Below, in pieces: positions 16,256 to 25,500 of a stretch of 64,000 nt of DNA. The notes beneath the pieces were generated by a model. It was not told the DNA's origin. It saw only the letters and a program-made list of their open reading frames with translations, and made no database searches. Both the position numbers and the translations under genes were made by a program. Each line of letters opens with the position of its first letter. The first letter of the stretch is position 1. The DNA is from JBBEBE01 sp040882505 (GTDB taxonomy: Bacteria > Bacteroidota > Rhodothermia > Balneolales > Balneolaceae): assembly GCA_040882505.1 (NCBI GenBank), contig JBBEBE010000005.1:454642-518641 (forward strand). The letters run 5' to 3'.

Positions 16256-18748
16256 TTAGAACTCGAGCGATACTTTCAGGCTTGCATGGCGGCCCGCTTG
16301 CGGATAGAAGTAGTTGAAGTACTCTTCTCCTCCTCCTGCAATCCAACCGAACGTATAGCCGTTGGTGGCATAGTGACGGTCCAGGAGATTGTTTACCTGT
16401 AGCTGCACAGACACACCGTGAACCCAGGAATTTGGTTGTAGACGCCAACCACCGCTCAAATGCTGGACGGTGTAAGGATCGATCGACCGGCTTCTTGTTG
16501 CCGTGTTGTCCATGTATTGGCGGGAGACTGTTTCCAGTTGCCAGCGTGTCCACCACGGTCCCTTTTCCAGGGTCAGTCCGGTCGAACCAATCCAGGTGGG
16601 GGAGAAGGCGATTTCGGTATCTTCATAGACGGTCACATCCTGCCCGCCTTGGTCATAGTTGTCCAGGTAGTACTCATACTCCGGTATGCGGTTTCGGCTC
16701 CAGGTGACCGACCCGTCCCATCGGAGAGCTCGTGTCAATTGTGCCTGTCCGTGCAGTTCAATGCCCGCCCGGTAGCTTTTCTCGACATTCTCCCGAACGT
16801 AGGCGCCCACATCGTTCACCGCACCGGTCAGAATCAATGGATCCCGATAGTCCATCCAGTAGAGGTTCAACCCGTACTGGAAGAGATTCGCACGGCGTTC
16901 GTAGCCGAGTTCGTAGTCGTAGACCTTCTCCGGAGAGGGACGACTCTCGGGGCTCGACTCTACATAATCCCGGCGACTCGGTTCCCGACTGCCGAGACTG
17001 ACGGATGCGAAGGCTCGTCGTTCATCGTCGATTTGCCAAGTGATACCCGCCTTCGGATTGAAGAAGTGGAGGTCGACCTGCTGTTCAACATCCCTCACCT
17101 CTTGTTCGCCCTGAACTTCCTCGACTCGAAGTCCGACAAAGTTGTAGGTCACGCGACGTCCCTGCAAGTCCAGGAAGGTGGTCAGAGCCGGAGTTACATA
17201 GGCGGTCCATTTGGCATAGAGGTTTCCGTCGGTCTTGAACCCGTTGTTGTTATAGTATTGGTCACTGGGTTCGCTTGATCCGGCATACCGGGCCCAGACT
17301 ACTTCGCCGAAGTGGTCTCCGTCATACTCGTTATAGCCACCACCGACTTGCAGATCCCAGGAAGAACGGGACCACTGGCTTGAGAGAATCACCCCGTAAA
17401 AGTGGTTGTCGAGCCAGCGCTGTCGAATCAAGTCACTCTCTTCGATTGTCTGGTTTCCGATCTGAATCGGTTCAATTCCGTACGTCGCCAGATCGTCTCC
17501 GACTCGATACTCCTCGTAGTACCCTCGCCCTCGCGTGTAGTGCAGCGAGCTGTTCAGGATCCAGTTCTCCCGTGCCTGCCAGCTGTAGTGCAGGTGGTAG
17601 TGGTCCTGTTGATAGTTGTCGGTCTGGTTTTCATACGTGAACTCGTTGAAGCGTCGGTTGCCCAGATTCGATCGGAGGTGGGCCGCATCTCCACCCAGAT
17701 TGGTAATATAGCGTTCCAGTCCGGTTGCGTCGTTTTCGAGAATGGGTTCCGGAACCCCGTTCCAGGCTTGGTAGGTTTTCTCCATACCGGTCATGACATC
17801 CATTCGAAGTCGTCCACGGTCTCCGGATCGGCTGGCAGAGAGGTGCAGAGATTTCAGATCGGAGAAACCCCGATCGATATACCCGTCCGATTCGATCTTG
17901 GAGAGTCGAGTTTGCAGGTTCCATCCATCTCCGATGGTGCCGGTTCCGGCACCCAGATTGAGTTTTCGGGTATTGAACGATCCGAGGACCGAACTTGCCT
18001 GGATGTGTGGTTCGGACTCCAGATCACCGGTCTGGATGCTCATGGTCGCACCGAATGCTCCGGCGCCATGTGTCGACGTTCCGACTCCCCGCTGAACCTG
18101 GATGCTTTCGACGCTCGAGGCGAGATCCGGCATGTTGACCCAAAAGACATTTTGTGACTCTCCGTCATTGACCGGAATTCCGTTCAGTGTGACGTTGATG
18201 CGGGTTTGGTCGACTCCGCGCACCCGGAGGCTGGTATATCCGATTCCGGCTCCGGCGTCGGATGTCGTGACGACCGACGGCGTACGTCGAAGCAGGTAGG
18301 GCAGATCCTGAGCCTGTTCGGCTCGCTCGATCTCCTCCTGTTGGATCGTGGTGTAGGCGATGGGAGAAGACTCATCGGCACGAACCGCTCGAACCAGAAG
18401 TTCGTCTCCGAGTATCGTCGAGACCCGCAGGCGGATTCGGACAGGATCGCCGTCCGGTCTCGCCTGGAGGGTTACGGGTTGGTATCCCAGATACTGGACG
18501 GTGATTTCGACCGGAGCTTCTGCCGAGACGTTGATGATGAATCGCCCCTCTTCGTCGGTCACCGTTCCGGAGCCGATGGTGGTGTCCACAGGCTGAACGG
18601 TCGCTCCAATGAGCGGTTCAGCGGTGGTGGCATCCCGGACAACGCCTTCGATCTGTTGCGCCCGGACCGAGAGGGCCGGGAGCAAAAGTACGAGCAGGAA
18701 CAGCCCGCACCTTTTGAATCGTCGTATTCGACGGGTAGTGGGTTTCAT
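16256..18748 (-). CDS. TonB-dependent receptor under TPP control (probable thiamine uptake)
   Basis: 830 residues. A signal peptide (about 1-31, ending LSVRAQ) is followed by a carboxypeptidase-regulatory-like domain (about 32-115; GVVRDATTAEPLIGATV). Next is a plug domain (about 130-240; YLLRRTPSVVTTSDAG, SLRVRGVDQTRINVTLNGIP and VQRGVGTSTHGAGAFGATM), then a 22-strand type barrel ending in LKVSLEF. The TPP riboswitch upstream shows that expression responds to thiamine pyrophosphate, so thiamine or a precursor is the likely cargo. This is an inference from regulation; TPP-regulated TonB receptors were predicted for this purpose in Bacteroidota. The start at 18748 has GGAGG 7 nt upstream. Confidence 0.88.
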   Translation of the reverse strand: MKPTTRRIRRFKRCGLFLLVLLLPALSVRAQQIEGVVRDATTAEPLIGATVQPVDTTIGSGTVTDEEGRFIINVSAEAPVEITVQYLGYQPVTLQARPDGDPVRIRLRVSTILGDELLVRAVRADESSPIAYTTIQQEEIERAEQAQDLPYLLRRTPSVVTTSDAGAGIGYTSLRVRGVDQTRINVTLNGIPVNDGESQNVFWVNMPDLASSVESIQVQRGVGTSTHGAGAFGATMSIQTGDLESEPHIQASSVLGSFNTRKLNLGAGTGTIGDGWNLQTRLSKIESDGYIDRGFSDLKSLHLSASRSGDRGRLRMDVMTGMEKTYQAWNGVPEPILENDATGLERYITNLGGDAAHLRSNLGNRRFNEFTYENQTDNYQQDHYHLHYSWQARENWILNSSLHYTRGRGYYEEYRVGDDLATYGIEPIQIGNQTIEESDLIRQRWLDNHFYGVILSSQWSRSSWDLQVGGGYNEYDGDHFGEVVWARYAGSSEPSDQYYNNNGFKTDGNLYAKWTAYVTPALTTFLDLQGRRVTYNFVGLRVEEVQGEQEVRDVEQQVDLHFFNPKAGITWQIDDERRAFASVSLGSREPSRRDYVESSPESRPSPEKVYDYELGYERRANLFQYGLNLYWMDYRDPLILTGAVNDVGAYVRENVEKSYRAGIELHGQAQLTRALRWDGSVTWSRNRIPEYEYYLDNYDQGGQDVTVYEDTEIAFSPTWIGSTGLTLEKGPWWTRWQLETVSRQYMDNTATRSRSIDPYTVQHLSGGWRLQPNSWVHGVSVQLQVNNLLDRHYATNGYTFGWIAGGGEEYFNYFYPQAGRHASLKVSLEF

Positions 18749-18770
18749 ATGGAACCTCCAACTTGCTTAT

Positions 18771-18796
18771 CAGACGTCTTCCTTTGGAAGTGTCTG
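18771..18796 (-). promoter_or_regulatory. Leader hairpin next to the receptor RBS
   Basis: On the minus strand CAGAC-A-CTTCC-AAA-GGAAG-AC-GTCTG folds into a nearly continuous stem, 22 nt before the start codon and just before the GGAGG ribosome-binding site. It lies between the TPP aptamer and the gene, so it could belong to the expression platform. No U-run follows, so translational control would be more likely than termination. Confidence 0.35.
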
Positions 18797-18888
18797 GTGC
18801 TGATTGTGGGGCCGGCTGAACCGGATCCCCGGATAAGAAGTGGAGGAGGTAGACTTGCGTAACTGAAACTGCTATTCAGAAATGGCAT

Positions 18889-18977
18889 TTCAGGTTTCCC
18901 TTCGCCGGTATTATCCGGATCAGGTAGTAGGGTATGATCTCAGCCCGCTTTGGCAAGCACCCCCAACCTTCGGTTGA
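18889..18977 (-). ncRNA. TPP riboswitch (THI element)
   Basis: On the minus strand the segment contains GGGGGTGCTTGCC, then the conserved GCTGAGATCATACCC, then CCTGATCCGGATAATACCGG and CGAAGGGAAACCTG. These are the standard THI-box blocks in the right order and spacing. It sits about 140 nt upstream of the TonB-dependent receptor gene and should reduce its expression when thiamine pyrophosphate is abundant. Confidence 0.96.
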
Positions 18978-18985
18978 TGATGGGT

Positions 18986-19016
18986 CAAATATAGAGCTCT
19001 GAGGCGACCGGATCAA
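18986..19016 (-). promoter_or_regulatory. Bacteroidota-type promoter of the TPP-riboswitch transcript
   Basis: On the minus strand TTG (19014-19016) and TATATTTG (18986-18993) are 20 nt apart. The -7 box matches TAnnTTTG exactly and is identical to the one before tRNA-Leu. The aptamer begins about 10 nt downstream, which is where a start site should be. Confidence 0.65.
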
Positions 19017-19100
19017 TGAACCCGTCGGGGAAAAGTGGTATCCTTGAAGTGACGGTGACCGACGGAACCGGGAACACGAATTCAAACAGACAGAGAAGCC

Positions 19101-20870
19101 ATGAGCCAGAAGCAGAACGTGATTGACGTGTTGCGAGACATTCATCTGATGATGCAACTGGCTGGAGAGAATCGGTTCCGTGCCATCGCGTTCGATCGTG
19201 CGGCGCGCACCCTGGAGTCGATGAGTGAATCATTTGACGAGCTGGTCGGGGAGAGAAGGTTGACCGATTTGAAAGGGATCGGCACATCGATCGCCGAGGA
19301 CATCCATCAATTCCTGGAGAGTGGCGAAATTCCGGTTCTGAACGATCTTCGAGATCGGGTACCGGAGGGCCTGATGGACTGGCTCGATATCTCCGGGTTG
19401 GGTCCGAAGAACATTGTCAAAATCCATCAAGAGCTGGAAATTACCGAGCTGGACGATCTGCTGGAGGCGTGTCGGGACGGAAGGGTCGCCTCGCTCTCCG
19501 GATTGGGGAAGAAGTCGGCGGACCGGATTGCAGACTCGATCGAATGGCTCAAACAGAATCGGACTCGTACGCACCTCTCGGAGGCGACCGAGTTGGCCGA
19601 ACCGTTTTTACAGGCACTTTCGCGTCTGGAAGCGGCAGTCAGGATCGATGTGGCGGGTTCGTTGCGGCGACAGCGGGAGACGATCGGTGATATCGATCTC
19701 TTGGTGGCTGCGGAACCGGGTCTGGCCGGAGGGATCATCGAGCATTTTGCAGGACTGGAGGTGGTTGTGGACGAACTTGGACGTGGAGAAACGAAGTGTT
19801 CGGTTCGTGTAGAGTCGGGACGACAGGTCGATCTTTGCGTTGTACGTCGGGATCAGTGGCCATCGGCACTGCTCTATTTTACCGGCAGCAAGGAGCATAA
19901 TGTCATGTTGCGGGGACGGGCGCGAAAGCGGGGTTTGGTTCTCAATGAGTACGGTCTTTTCCATCAGGACGAGGAGGGAAAGGCCGATCGTGACCGACCC
20001 GTGGTGGTTGGTTCCGAGGAGGAGATTTACAAGGTCCTGGATCTCTTTCCGGTTCCACCCGAACTGCGGGAGGGAATGAGCGAGGAGCAAGAGTTCGAAA
20101 AGGGAAGAGGTCCGGAGTTGATTCGGGAGCAGGAGATACGGGGTGTCGTGCACGCTCACTCTACCTGGAGTGACGGAAAGGCGAGTATAGAAGAGATGGC
20201 ACGAGCGGCCATGCAACGCGGGTATACCTATCTGGTGATGAGCGATCACTCAAAATCGGCAGCCTATGCCGGCGGGTTGACGGAATCCGAGGTGAAGCGT
20301 CAGTGGGAGGAGATCGATCGACTCAACGATCAGTTGCGGGAAGAGGGAGCGCCCTTCGAAATCTTCAAGGGGATCGAGTCGGATATCCTGTCGGATGGCT
20401 CTCTTGATTACGATGACGATCTGCTTGACGGGTTTGATCTTGTGATTGCAAGCGTCCATTCGGGGCTCGAGATGGATCGGGGCAAGATGATGGATCGGTT
20501 CAAACGGGCGATGGATCATCCGGCAACCCGCATCATTGGTCATCCGACGGGTCGATTGCTTCTCCGGCGTGAAGAGAGTGACCTGGATATGGAAGAACTC
20601 ATTGGTTACGCTGCCGAACGGGGGGTCGTGATTGAAGTGAATGCCAATCCGTGGCGGCTCGATCTGGATTGGCGATGGGGGGCACATGCGATGCAGGCAG
20701 GTCTGCTCACATCGATTAATCCCGATGCGCATACGACCAGCGGCATCGATGACATCCGGTGGGGAGTGGCCATGGCACGCAAAGGGTGGTTTACCCCGGA
20801 CCGGGTGATCAATAGTTGGTCTTTGGATCGGTTTCGACAGTGGGTCGAATCTCCGCGGAGGGGTTCTTGA
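19101..20870 (+). CDS. polX: PolX: DNA polymerase X family with PHP domain
   Basis: 589 residues, the usual size of bacterial PolX. Helix-hairpin-helix motifs are at LKGIGTSIA (57-65), ISGLGPKNI (97-105) and LSGLGKKSA (132-140). The palm has GSLRRQRETIGDIDLL (186-201) with the metal-binding pair Asp197 and Asp199 and a third aspartate in RQVDLCV (244). The C-terminal PHP domain starts with VHAHSTWSDG (350-359) and keeps VMSDHS, GIESDI, ASVHSG, IGHPTGR and NPDAHT, so the metal-binding residues for exonuclease or phosphoesterase activity look intact. The enzyme fills gaps in base-excision and other repair. It is a single gene: its leader faces the TPP-riboswitch promoter divergently. Confidence 0.94.
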   Translation: MSQKQNVIDVLRDIHLMMQLAGENRFRAIAFDRAARTLESMSESFDELVGERRLTDLKGIGTSIAEDIHQFLESGEIPVLNDLRDRVPEGLMDWLDISGLGPKNIVKIHQELEITELDDLLEACRDGRVASLSGLGKKSADRIADSIEWLKQNRTRTHLSEATELAEPFLQALSRLEAAVRIDVAGSLRRQRETIGDIDLLVAAEPGLAGGIIEHFAGLEVVVDELGRGETKCSVRVESGRQVDLCVVRRDQWPSALLYFTGSKEHNVMLRGRARKRGLVLNEYGLFHQDEEGKADRDRPVVVGSEEEIYKVLDLFPVPPELREGMSEEQEFEKGRGPELIREQEIRGVVHAHSTWSDGKASIEEMARAAMQRGYTYLVMSDHSKSAAYAGGLTESEVKRQWEEIDRLNDQLREEGAPFEIFKGIESDILSDGSLDYDDDLLDGFDLVIASVHSGLEMDRGKMMDRFKRAMDHPATRIIGHPTGRLLLRREESDLDMEELIGYAAERGVVIEVNANPWRLDLDWRWGAHAMQAGLLTSINPDAHTTSGIDDIRWGVAMARKGWFTPDRVINSWSLDRFRQWVESPRRGS

Positions 20871-20975
20871 ATGGAACAATCCGGAACCGGATGGTTCCTG
20901 GAATCGTTACAGAGTTGGATATACGGCTAACTGTGTTCAATCAAAATTCGAGATGCTACAGGCAGGGATGAGACA

Positions 20976-21440
20976 ATGAAGAAGAGAATGCGACGAATTG
21001 GATGGGCGGTGATTCTGTGGCTGCTTCCGATGGCCGGTTGGGCGCAGTCCTCGGTGATCGTACAGATGGCTGGATACCATCAGGTTCCGAAGGTAGAGAC
21101 CCCGGCTTCCGGGGTCTTGGAGGTCACACTGAAGGCGGATTCGCTGATCGTGGAAGGAAACTTTCGCGATTTGAACAGTGTGTATCGCTCATCGGCCCTC
21201 TATTTTGGAGAGCCGGGAAAAAGAGGGAACCGATTAATGGGGCTTGTCGCCGAGCTGGATGAGGATCGTCGGGGCGGGAAATTTTCTGCCGAAACAAATC
21301 GATTAAAGCTGCCTCCCTCTCTGCTTGAAGCGTTGGAACGCGGACATCTGTTTGTGAGTATCGGCAGCGATCGACGGCCTCATGGAGAAATTCGGGGGCA
21401 ACTACCCTCCATGAGCCCGGATCCGGATCCCCGTGAGTGA
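20976..21440 (+). CDS. CHRD domain-containing exported protein
   Basis: 154 residues. The signal peptide covers about 1-23 (ending AGWAQ). The mature part resembles one CHRD domain: a start with strand and VPKVETPASGVLEVTL, a central SALYFGEPG, and the closing FVSIGSDRRPHGEIRGQL, which matches the usual GEIRGQ ending. The domain occurs in chordin and in many exported bacterial proteins; its bacterial role is not established. It stands alone, 105 nt after polX and convergent with metF. Confidence 0.8.
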   Translation: MKKRMRRIGWAVILWLLPMAGWAQSSVIVQMAGYHQVPKVETPASGVLEVTLKADSLIVEGNFRDLNSVYRSSALYFGEPGKRGNRLMGLVAELDEDRRGGKFSAETNRLKLPPSLLEALERGHLFVSIGSDRRPHGEIRGQLPSMSPDPDPRE

Positions 21441-21463
21441 CCCCGAATCGAAGGGTCGATGGA

Positions 21464-22423
21464 TCAGTTTGCGGATGTACCGCTCGGCAGGCGGTCGATG
21501 ACATCCAGTGCCGGTTGCGGATTGCCCATGACATAGAAGTGAATTCCGGGTACGCCAAAGTCGAGCAATTCGTTGCACTGTTGCACACACCACTCGATCC
21601 CAATCTCTTTGACCCGATCCGGGTTGGCGGCAAGATCTTTGACAAAGGGTTCCGGCAGATTCAAATGAAAGAATCTCGGAAGGTTGGTGATGTGGTTTTC
21701 GTGGGTGAGAACCTTGATTCCGGGGATGATGGGAACCCGGATTCCAGCATCGCGACACTTCTCTACAAAAGAAAAGTATGCACGATTGTCAAAGAACATC
21801 TGACTCGCAATGTAGTCGGCTCCCGCATCTACCTTCTCTTTGAGTCGGGCGATGTCCCAATCGATGTTGGGTGCCTCGAAATGTTTTTCCGGATACCCGG
21901 CCACTCCCACGGAGAAGTGGGTCGGATCTGCATTTGCAATCTCTTCAAGGTAGGTTCCATGGTTCATGTTCTGAATTTGGCGAACCAGGTCAATCGCATA
22001 CTTGTTGACGGTTCCGTTGAGCTGTTGGCTCATCGATTCGGATGCGTCTCCACGAATGGCAAACACATTGTCGATTCCCAAAAAATTGAGTTCGATCAGG
22101 GCATCTTCGCTCTCCTCCTTGCTGAACCCTTCGCAAATCAGATGCGGAACGGGGTCGACGTCGAAACGGTGAAGAATGGCGGCGCAAAGCCCGATGGTTC
22201 CTGGTCGTTTTCGCCGGATGAAGCGTTTGAGCGTGCCGTCGGGCTGCTCTTCGACATACGATTCGGCAGCATGGTACGTCACGTCGATGAAAGGCGGACG
22301 GACACTCATGAGTTTCTCGATCGAATCAAACACCGATTTGACCGATCCACCCCGTTTGGGCGGGATGATCTCGAAAGAGATCAGGGGGTCACTGGCTCGT
22401 TCGTAGTGTTCAATGACTTTCAT
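21464..22423 (-). CDS. metF: Methylenetetrahydrofolate reductase
   Basis: 319 residues from the ATG at 22423; the upstream 21 codons of the open frame are not family-like. MetF reduces 5,10-methylene-THF to 5-methyl-THF with FAD. The family start is visible as LISFEIIPPKRGGSV, with the catalytic glutamate in SFEIIPPK. Other blocks are FIDVTYHAAES, PHLICEGFSKEE, NVFAIRGD, FSVGVAGYPEKH, GADYIASQMFFD and VPIIPGIKVLT. The gene is divergent from metH with 91 nt between them, which makes a short methyl-transfer pathway. No SAM or cobalamin riboswitch is visible in the shared region. Confidence 0.95.
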   Translation of the reverse strand: MKVIEHYERASDPLISFEIIPPKRGGSVKSVFDSIEKLMSVRPPFIDVTYHAAESYVEEQPDGTLKRFIRRKRPGTIGLCAAILHRFDVDPVPHLICEGFSKEESEDALIELNFLGIDNVFAIRGDASESMSQQLNGTVNKYAIDLVRQIQNMNHGTYLEEIANADPTHFSVGVAGYPEKHFEAPNIDWDIARLKEKVDAGADYIASQMFFDNRAYFSFVEKCRDAGIRVPIIPGIKVLTHENHITNLPRFFHLNLPEPFVKDLAANPDRVKEIGIEWCVQQCNELLDFGVPGIHFYVMGNPQPALDVIDRLPSGTSAN

Positions 22424-22514
22424 GCTGCTAATTCTGTCTGTTAAATCGTACCTTGGGCCGTCTTGACGACTTCTACAGCCGTACATAATAAGCTCAATTG
22501 GAACAAATCGAAAG

Positions 22515-25500
22515 ATGAAACTCTCTCACCCCATTATCGAGCATCTGAAGAAACGAATCCTTGTCCTGGATGGAGCTATGGGAACCATGATCCAGGAACG
22601 TCGTTTGGAAGACGTGGATTTTCGAGGAGACAGATTCCGGGATCTGGATCAAGAGCTGAAGGGGAACAATGATCTTCTTTGCCTGACCAAGCCGGACGTG
22701 ATTCGCAGTATTCATGACGAGTTTCTGTTGGCTGGATCGGATCTGATCGAAACCAATACATTCAACGCGAATCCGATTTCGCAGGAAGATTATCAGCTGG
22801 CCGATATTGCCTATGAGCTGAATGTGGCGGCTGCAACGTTGGCAAGGGAGGCAGCGGATGCAGCCTCGAAACAGACACCGGAGAAGCCCCGGTTTGTTGC
22901 AGGGGCGGTCGGGCCCACAAACCGCACACTTTCGCTCTCTCCGGATGTGGAAGATCCGGGTTATCGTGCCATTACGTTTGACCAGCTTGTCGAGGCCTAC
23001 ACGATACAGATCCAGGGATTGCTGGACGGGGGTGTGGATCTGCTGTTGGTGGAAACCATTTTTGATACACTCAACGCCAAGGCTGCCATCTATGCGATCC
23101 ATCAGCTGGCTCGATCGCGTGGCAAGAAGGTTCCGATCATGATTTCCGGGACCATTGTCGATCAGAGCGGGCGAACACTTTCGGGGCAGACCAACGAGGC
23201 GTTCTGGATCTCGATGAGTCATGCCAATCCCCTGTTGAGTATCGGGCTCAACTGCTCTCTGGGATCGGATCAGATGCGTCCGTACATCAGCGAACTTTCG
23301 GAGCTGGCCAGCTGCTTTACCAGTCTCTATCCCAATGCGGGCCTCCCTGACGATATGGGAGAATATAACGAGACACCCGATTTCATGGCCGCACAGCTCG
23401 GTGAGTATGCGTCGGAGGGAATGGTCAATATTGTGGGTGGCTGTTGCGGGACAACTCCGGATCACATCGCGGCGATGGCCGAGGAGGCGAAACGGCACAA
23501 ACCACGTACTCCGGCCCAACCGAAACCGTGGTTGCGACTGAGTGGCCTGGAGCCGTTGGTGGTTCGACCCGAAACCAACTTTGTCAATATCGGGGAGCGG
23601 ACCAATGTGACCGGATCGAGTGTTTTCCGGGACTTGATCAAGGAGGAGGACTACGAAAAGGCGTTGTCGGTGGCCAGGCAGCAGGTCGAGAACGGAGCTC
23701 AACTGGTCGACGTAAACATGGATGAGGGAATGCTCGAGTCGGAGGAGGTGATGGTTACATTCCTGCGATTGATGGCTTCAGAGCCGGACATCTCCCGGGT
23801 TCCCGTGGTGATCGACTCCTCCCGGTGGAGTGTTCTGGAAGCCGGCTTGAAGAATATTCAAGGAAAAGGGGTGGTCAATTCGATCAGCTTGAAGGAGGGG
23901 GAGAAGACCTTTCGCAAACAAGCCGAGACGATTCTTGATTTCGGTGCTGCGGTGATGGTCATGGCGTTTGACGAGAAGGGTCAGGCAGATACCCTGGAGC
24001 GGCGAAAAGAGATCTGTTCCCGGGCCTATCGAATTCTGGTAGAGGAGGTTGGTTTTGCACCTCAGGATATCATTTTTGATCCCAATATCCTCACAGTGGC
24101 GACCGGCATGGAGGAGCACAACAACTATGCGGTCGAATTTATCGAGGCGACTCGCTGGATCAAGGAGAATCTTCCGAGAACCAGTGTGAGTGGCGGACTC
24201 AGCAATATCTCCTTCTCGTTTCGCGGGAACAATCGGGTGCGGGAAGCCATGCATTCGGCGTTTCTGTATCATGCGATACGAGCGGGCTTGGATATGGCCA
24301 TCGTCAATGCCGGGCAGTTGGAGGTCTATGAAGAGATCGAGCCGGAATTGTTGGTACGAATCGAGGATGTACTTCTGAATCGTCGCGAAGATGCGACGGA
24401 ACGACTGCTCGAGTTTGCCGAAAAAATTCGGGACGAGCAGCAGGGCACTACGGAGAAGAAGCGGGACGAGTGGCGCGATTGGCCCGTCGAAAAGCGGATC
24501 GAGCATGCGTTGGTCAAGGGAATTGTGGACCATATCGTCGATGACGTCGAAGAGGCCCGACAGAATATCGAGGAACCGATCGAGGTGATTGAAGGGCCGA
24601 TGATGGCTGGAATGGATGTTGTCGGAGATCTCTTTGGAGCTGGAAAGATGTTTCTTCCACAGGTGGTCAAGAGTGCCCGTGTCATGAAAAAAGGGGTGGC
24701 GCATTTGATTCCGTATATCGAAGCGGCGAAAAAGAAGAGCGGGTCCTCGAAACCGAAAGCGAAGATCCTTCTGGCGACCGTAAAGGGGGATGTTCATGAT
24801 ATTGGCAAGAACATTGTGGGTGTGGTGCTTCGGTGCAACAACTACGAAGTGATCGATCTGGGTGTCATGGTGCCGGCGCAAAAGATCCTCGAGGAGGCAA
24901 AAAAGGAGAAGGTCGATGCCGTCGGACTCAGCGGACTGATCACCCCGTCCCTGGACGAGATGGTGAATGTGGCCAAAGAGATGGAGCGACAGAAGTTTGA
25001 TCTGCCGCTGCTTATTGGCGGGGCAACGACCTCGCGTGTTCACACAGCCGTACGAATTGATCCGTGTTATCGTGAACCGGTGATTCATGTCCTGGACGCT
25101 TCCCGAAGTGTGACGGTGGTGAGCCAACTCCTTTCGGAGTCGGAGAAGCGACAGAGCTTTATCGACGAGATAAAAGTGGAGTATGAAGAGGCTCGTGAGC
25201 GACACGCCAGTCGCAAGTCACGCAAAAAGATGTTGTCGCTGGAAGAGGCGCGCGCGAATGCTACAGAGATTGACTGGTCGTCTGCCCCGATTGCCCGGCC
25301 GAACCGGATGGGAATCACGACCTTTCGGGATCTCCCAATCGATGAGCTGAAACCCTACATCGATTGGTCTCCGTTCTTTATTTCGTGGGAAATGAAGGGA
25401 AAGTATCCAGCCATTCTCGAGGATGAAAAGGCTGGTGAGGAGGCAAGAAAGCTGTTCCGGGATGCCAATGAATTGCTGGACCGAATTATCGAAGAGAAAC

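Noticed and set aside
16460..17278. Plus-strand open frames opposite the TPP-controlled receptor
   Set aside because: Antisense to the barrel region; repetitive strand codons give chance open frames.
22424..22514. Possible SAM or cobalamin riboswitch between metF and metH
   Set aside because: The region is only 91 nt and shows none of the conserved aptamer blocks; a sigma-70-like or Bacteroidota-like promoter is the most that can be suggested.
22494..23702. 402-residue minus-strand open frame opposite metH
   Set aside because: Same reason: antisense to the conserved Hcy and pterin domains of MetH.
23778..25205. 475-residue minus-strand open frame opposite metH
   Set aside because: It is a shadow of the metH coding frame. 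It has no recognisable domain or coherent signal, and metH covers the same bases with full family conservation.
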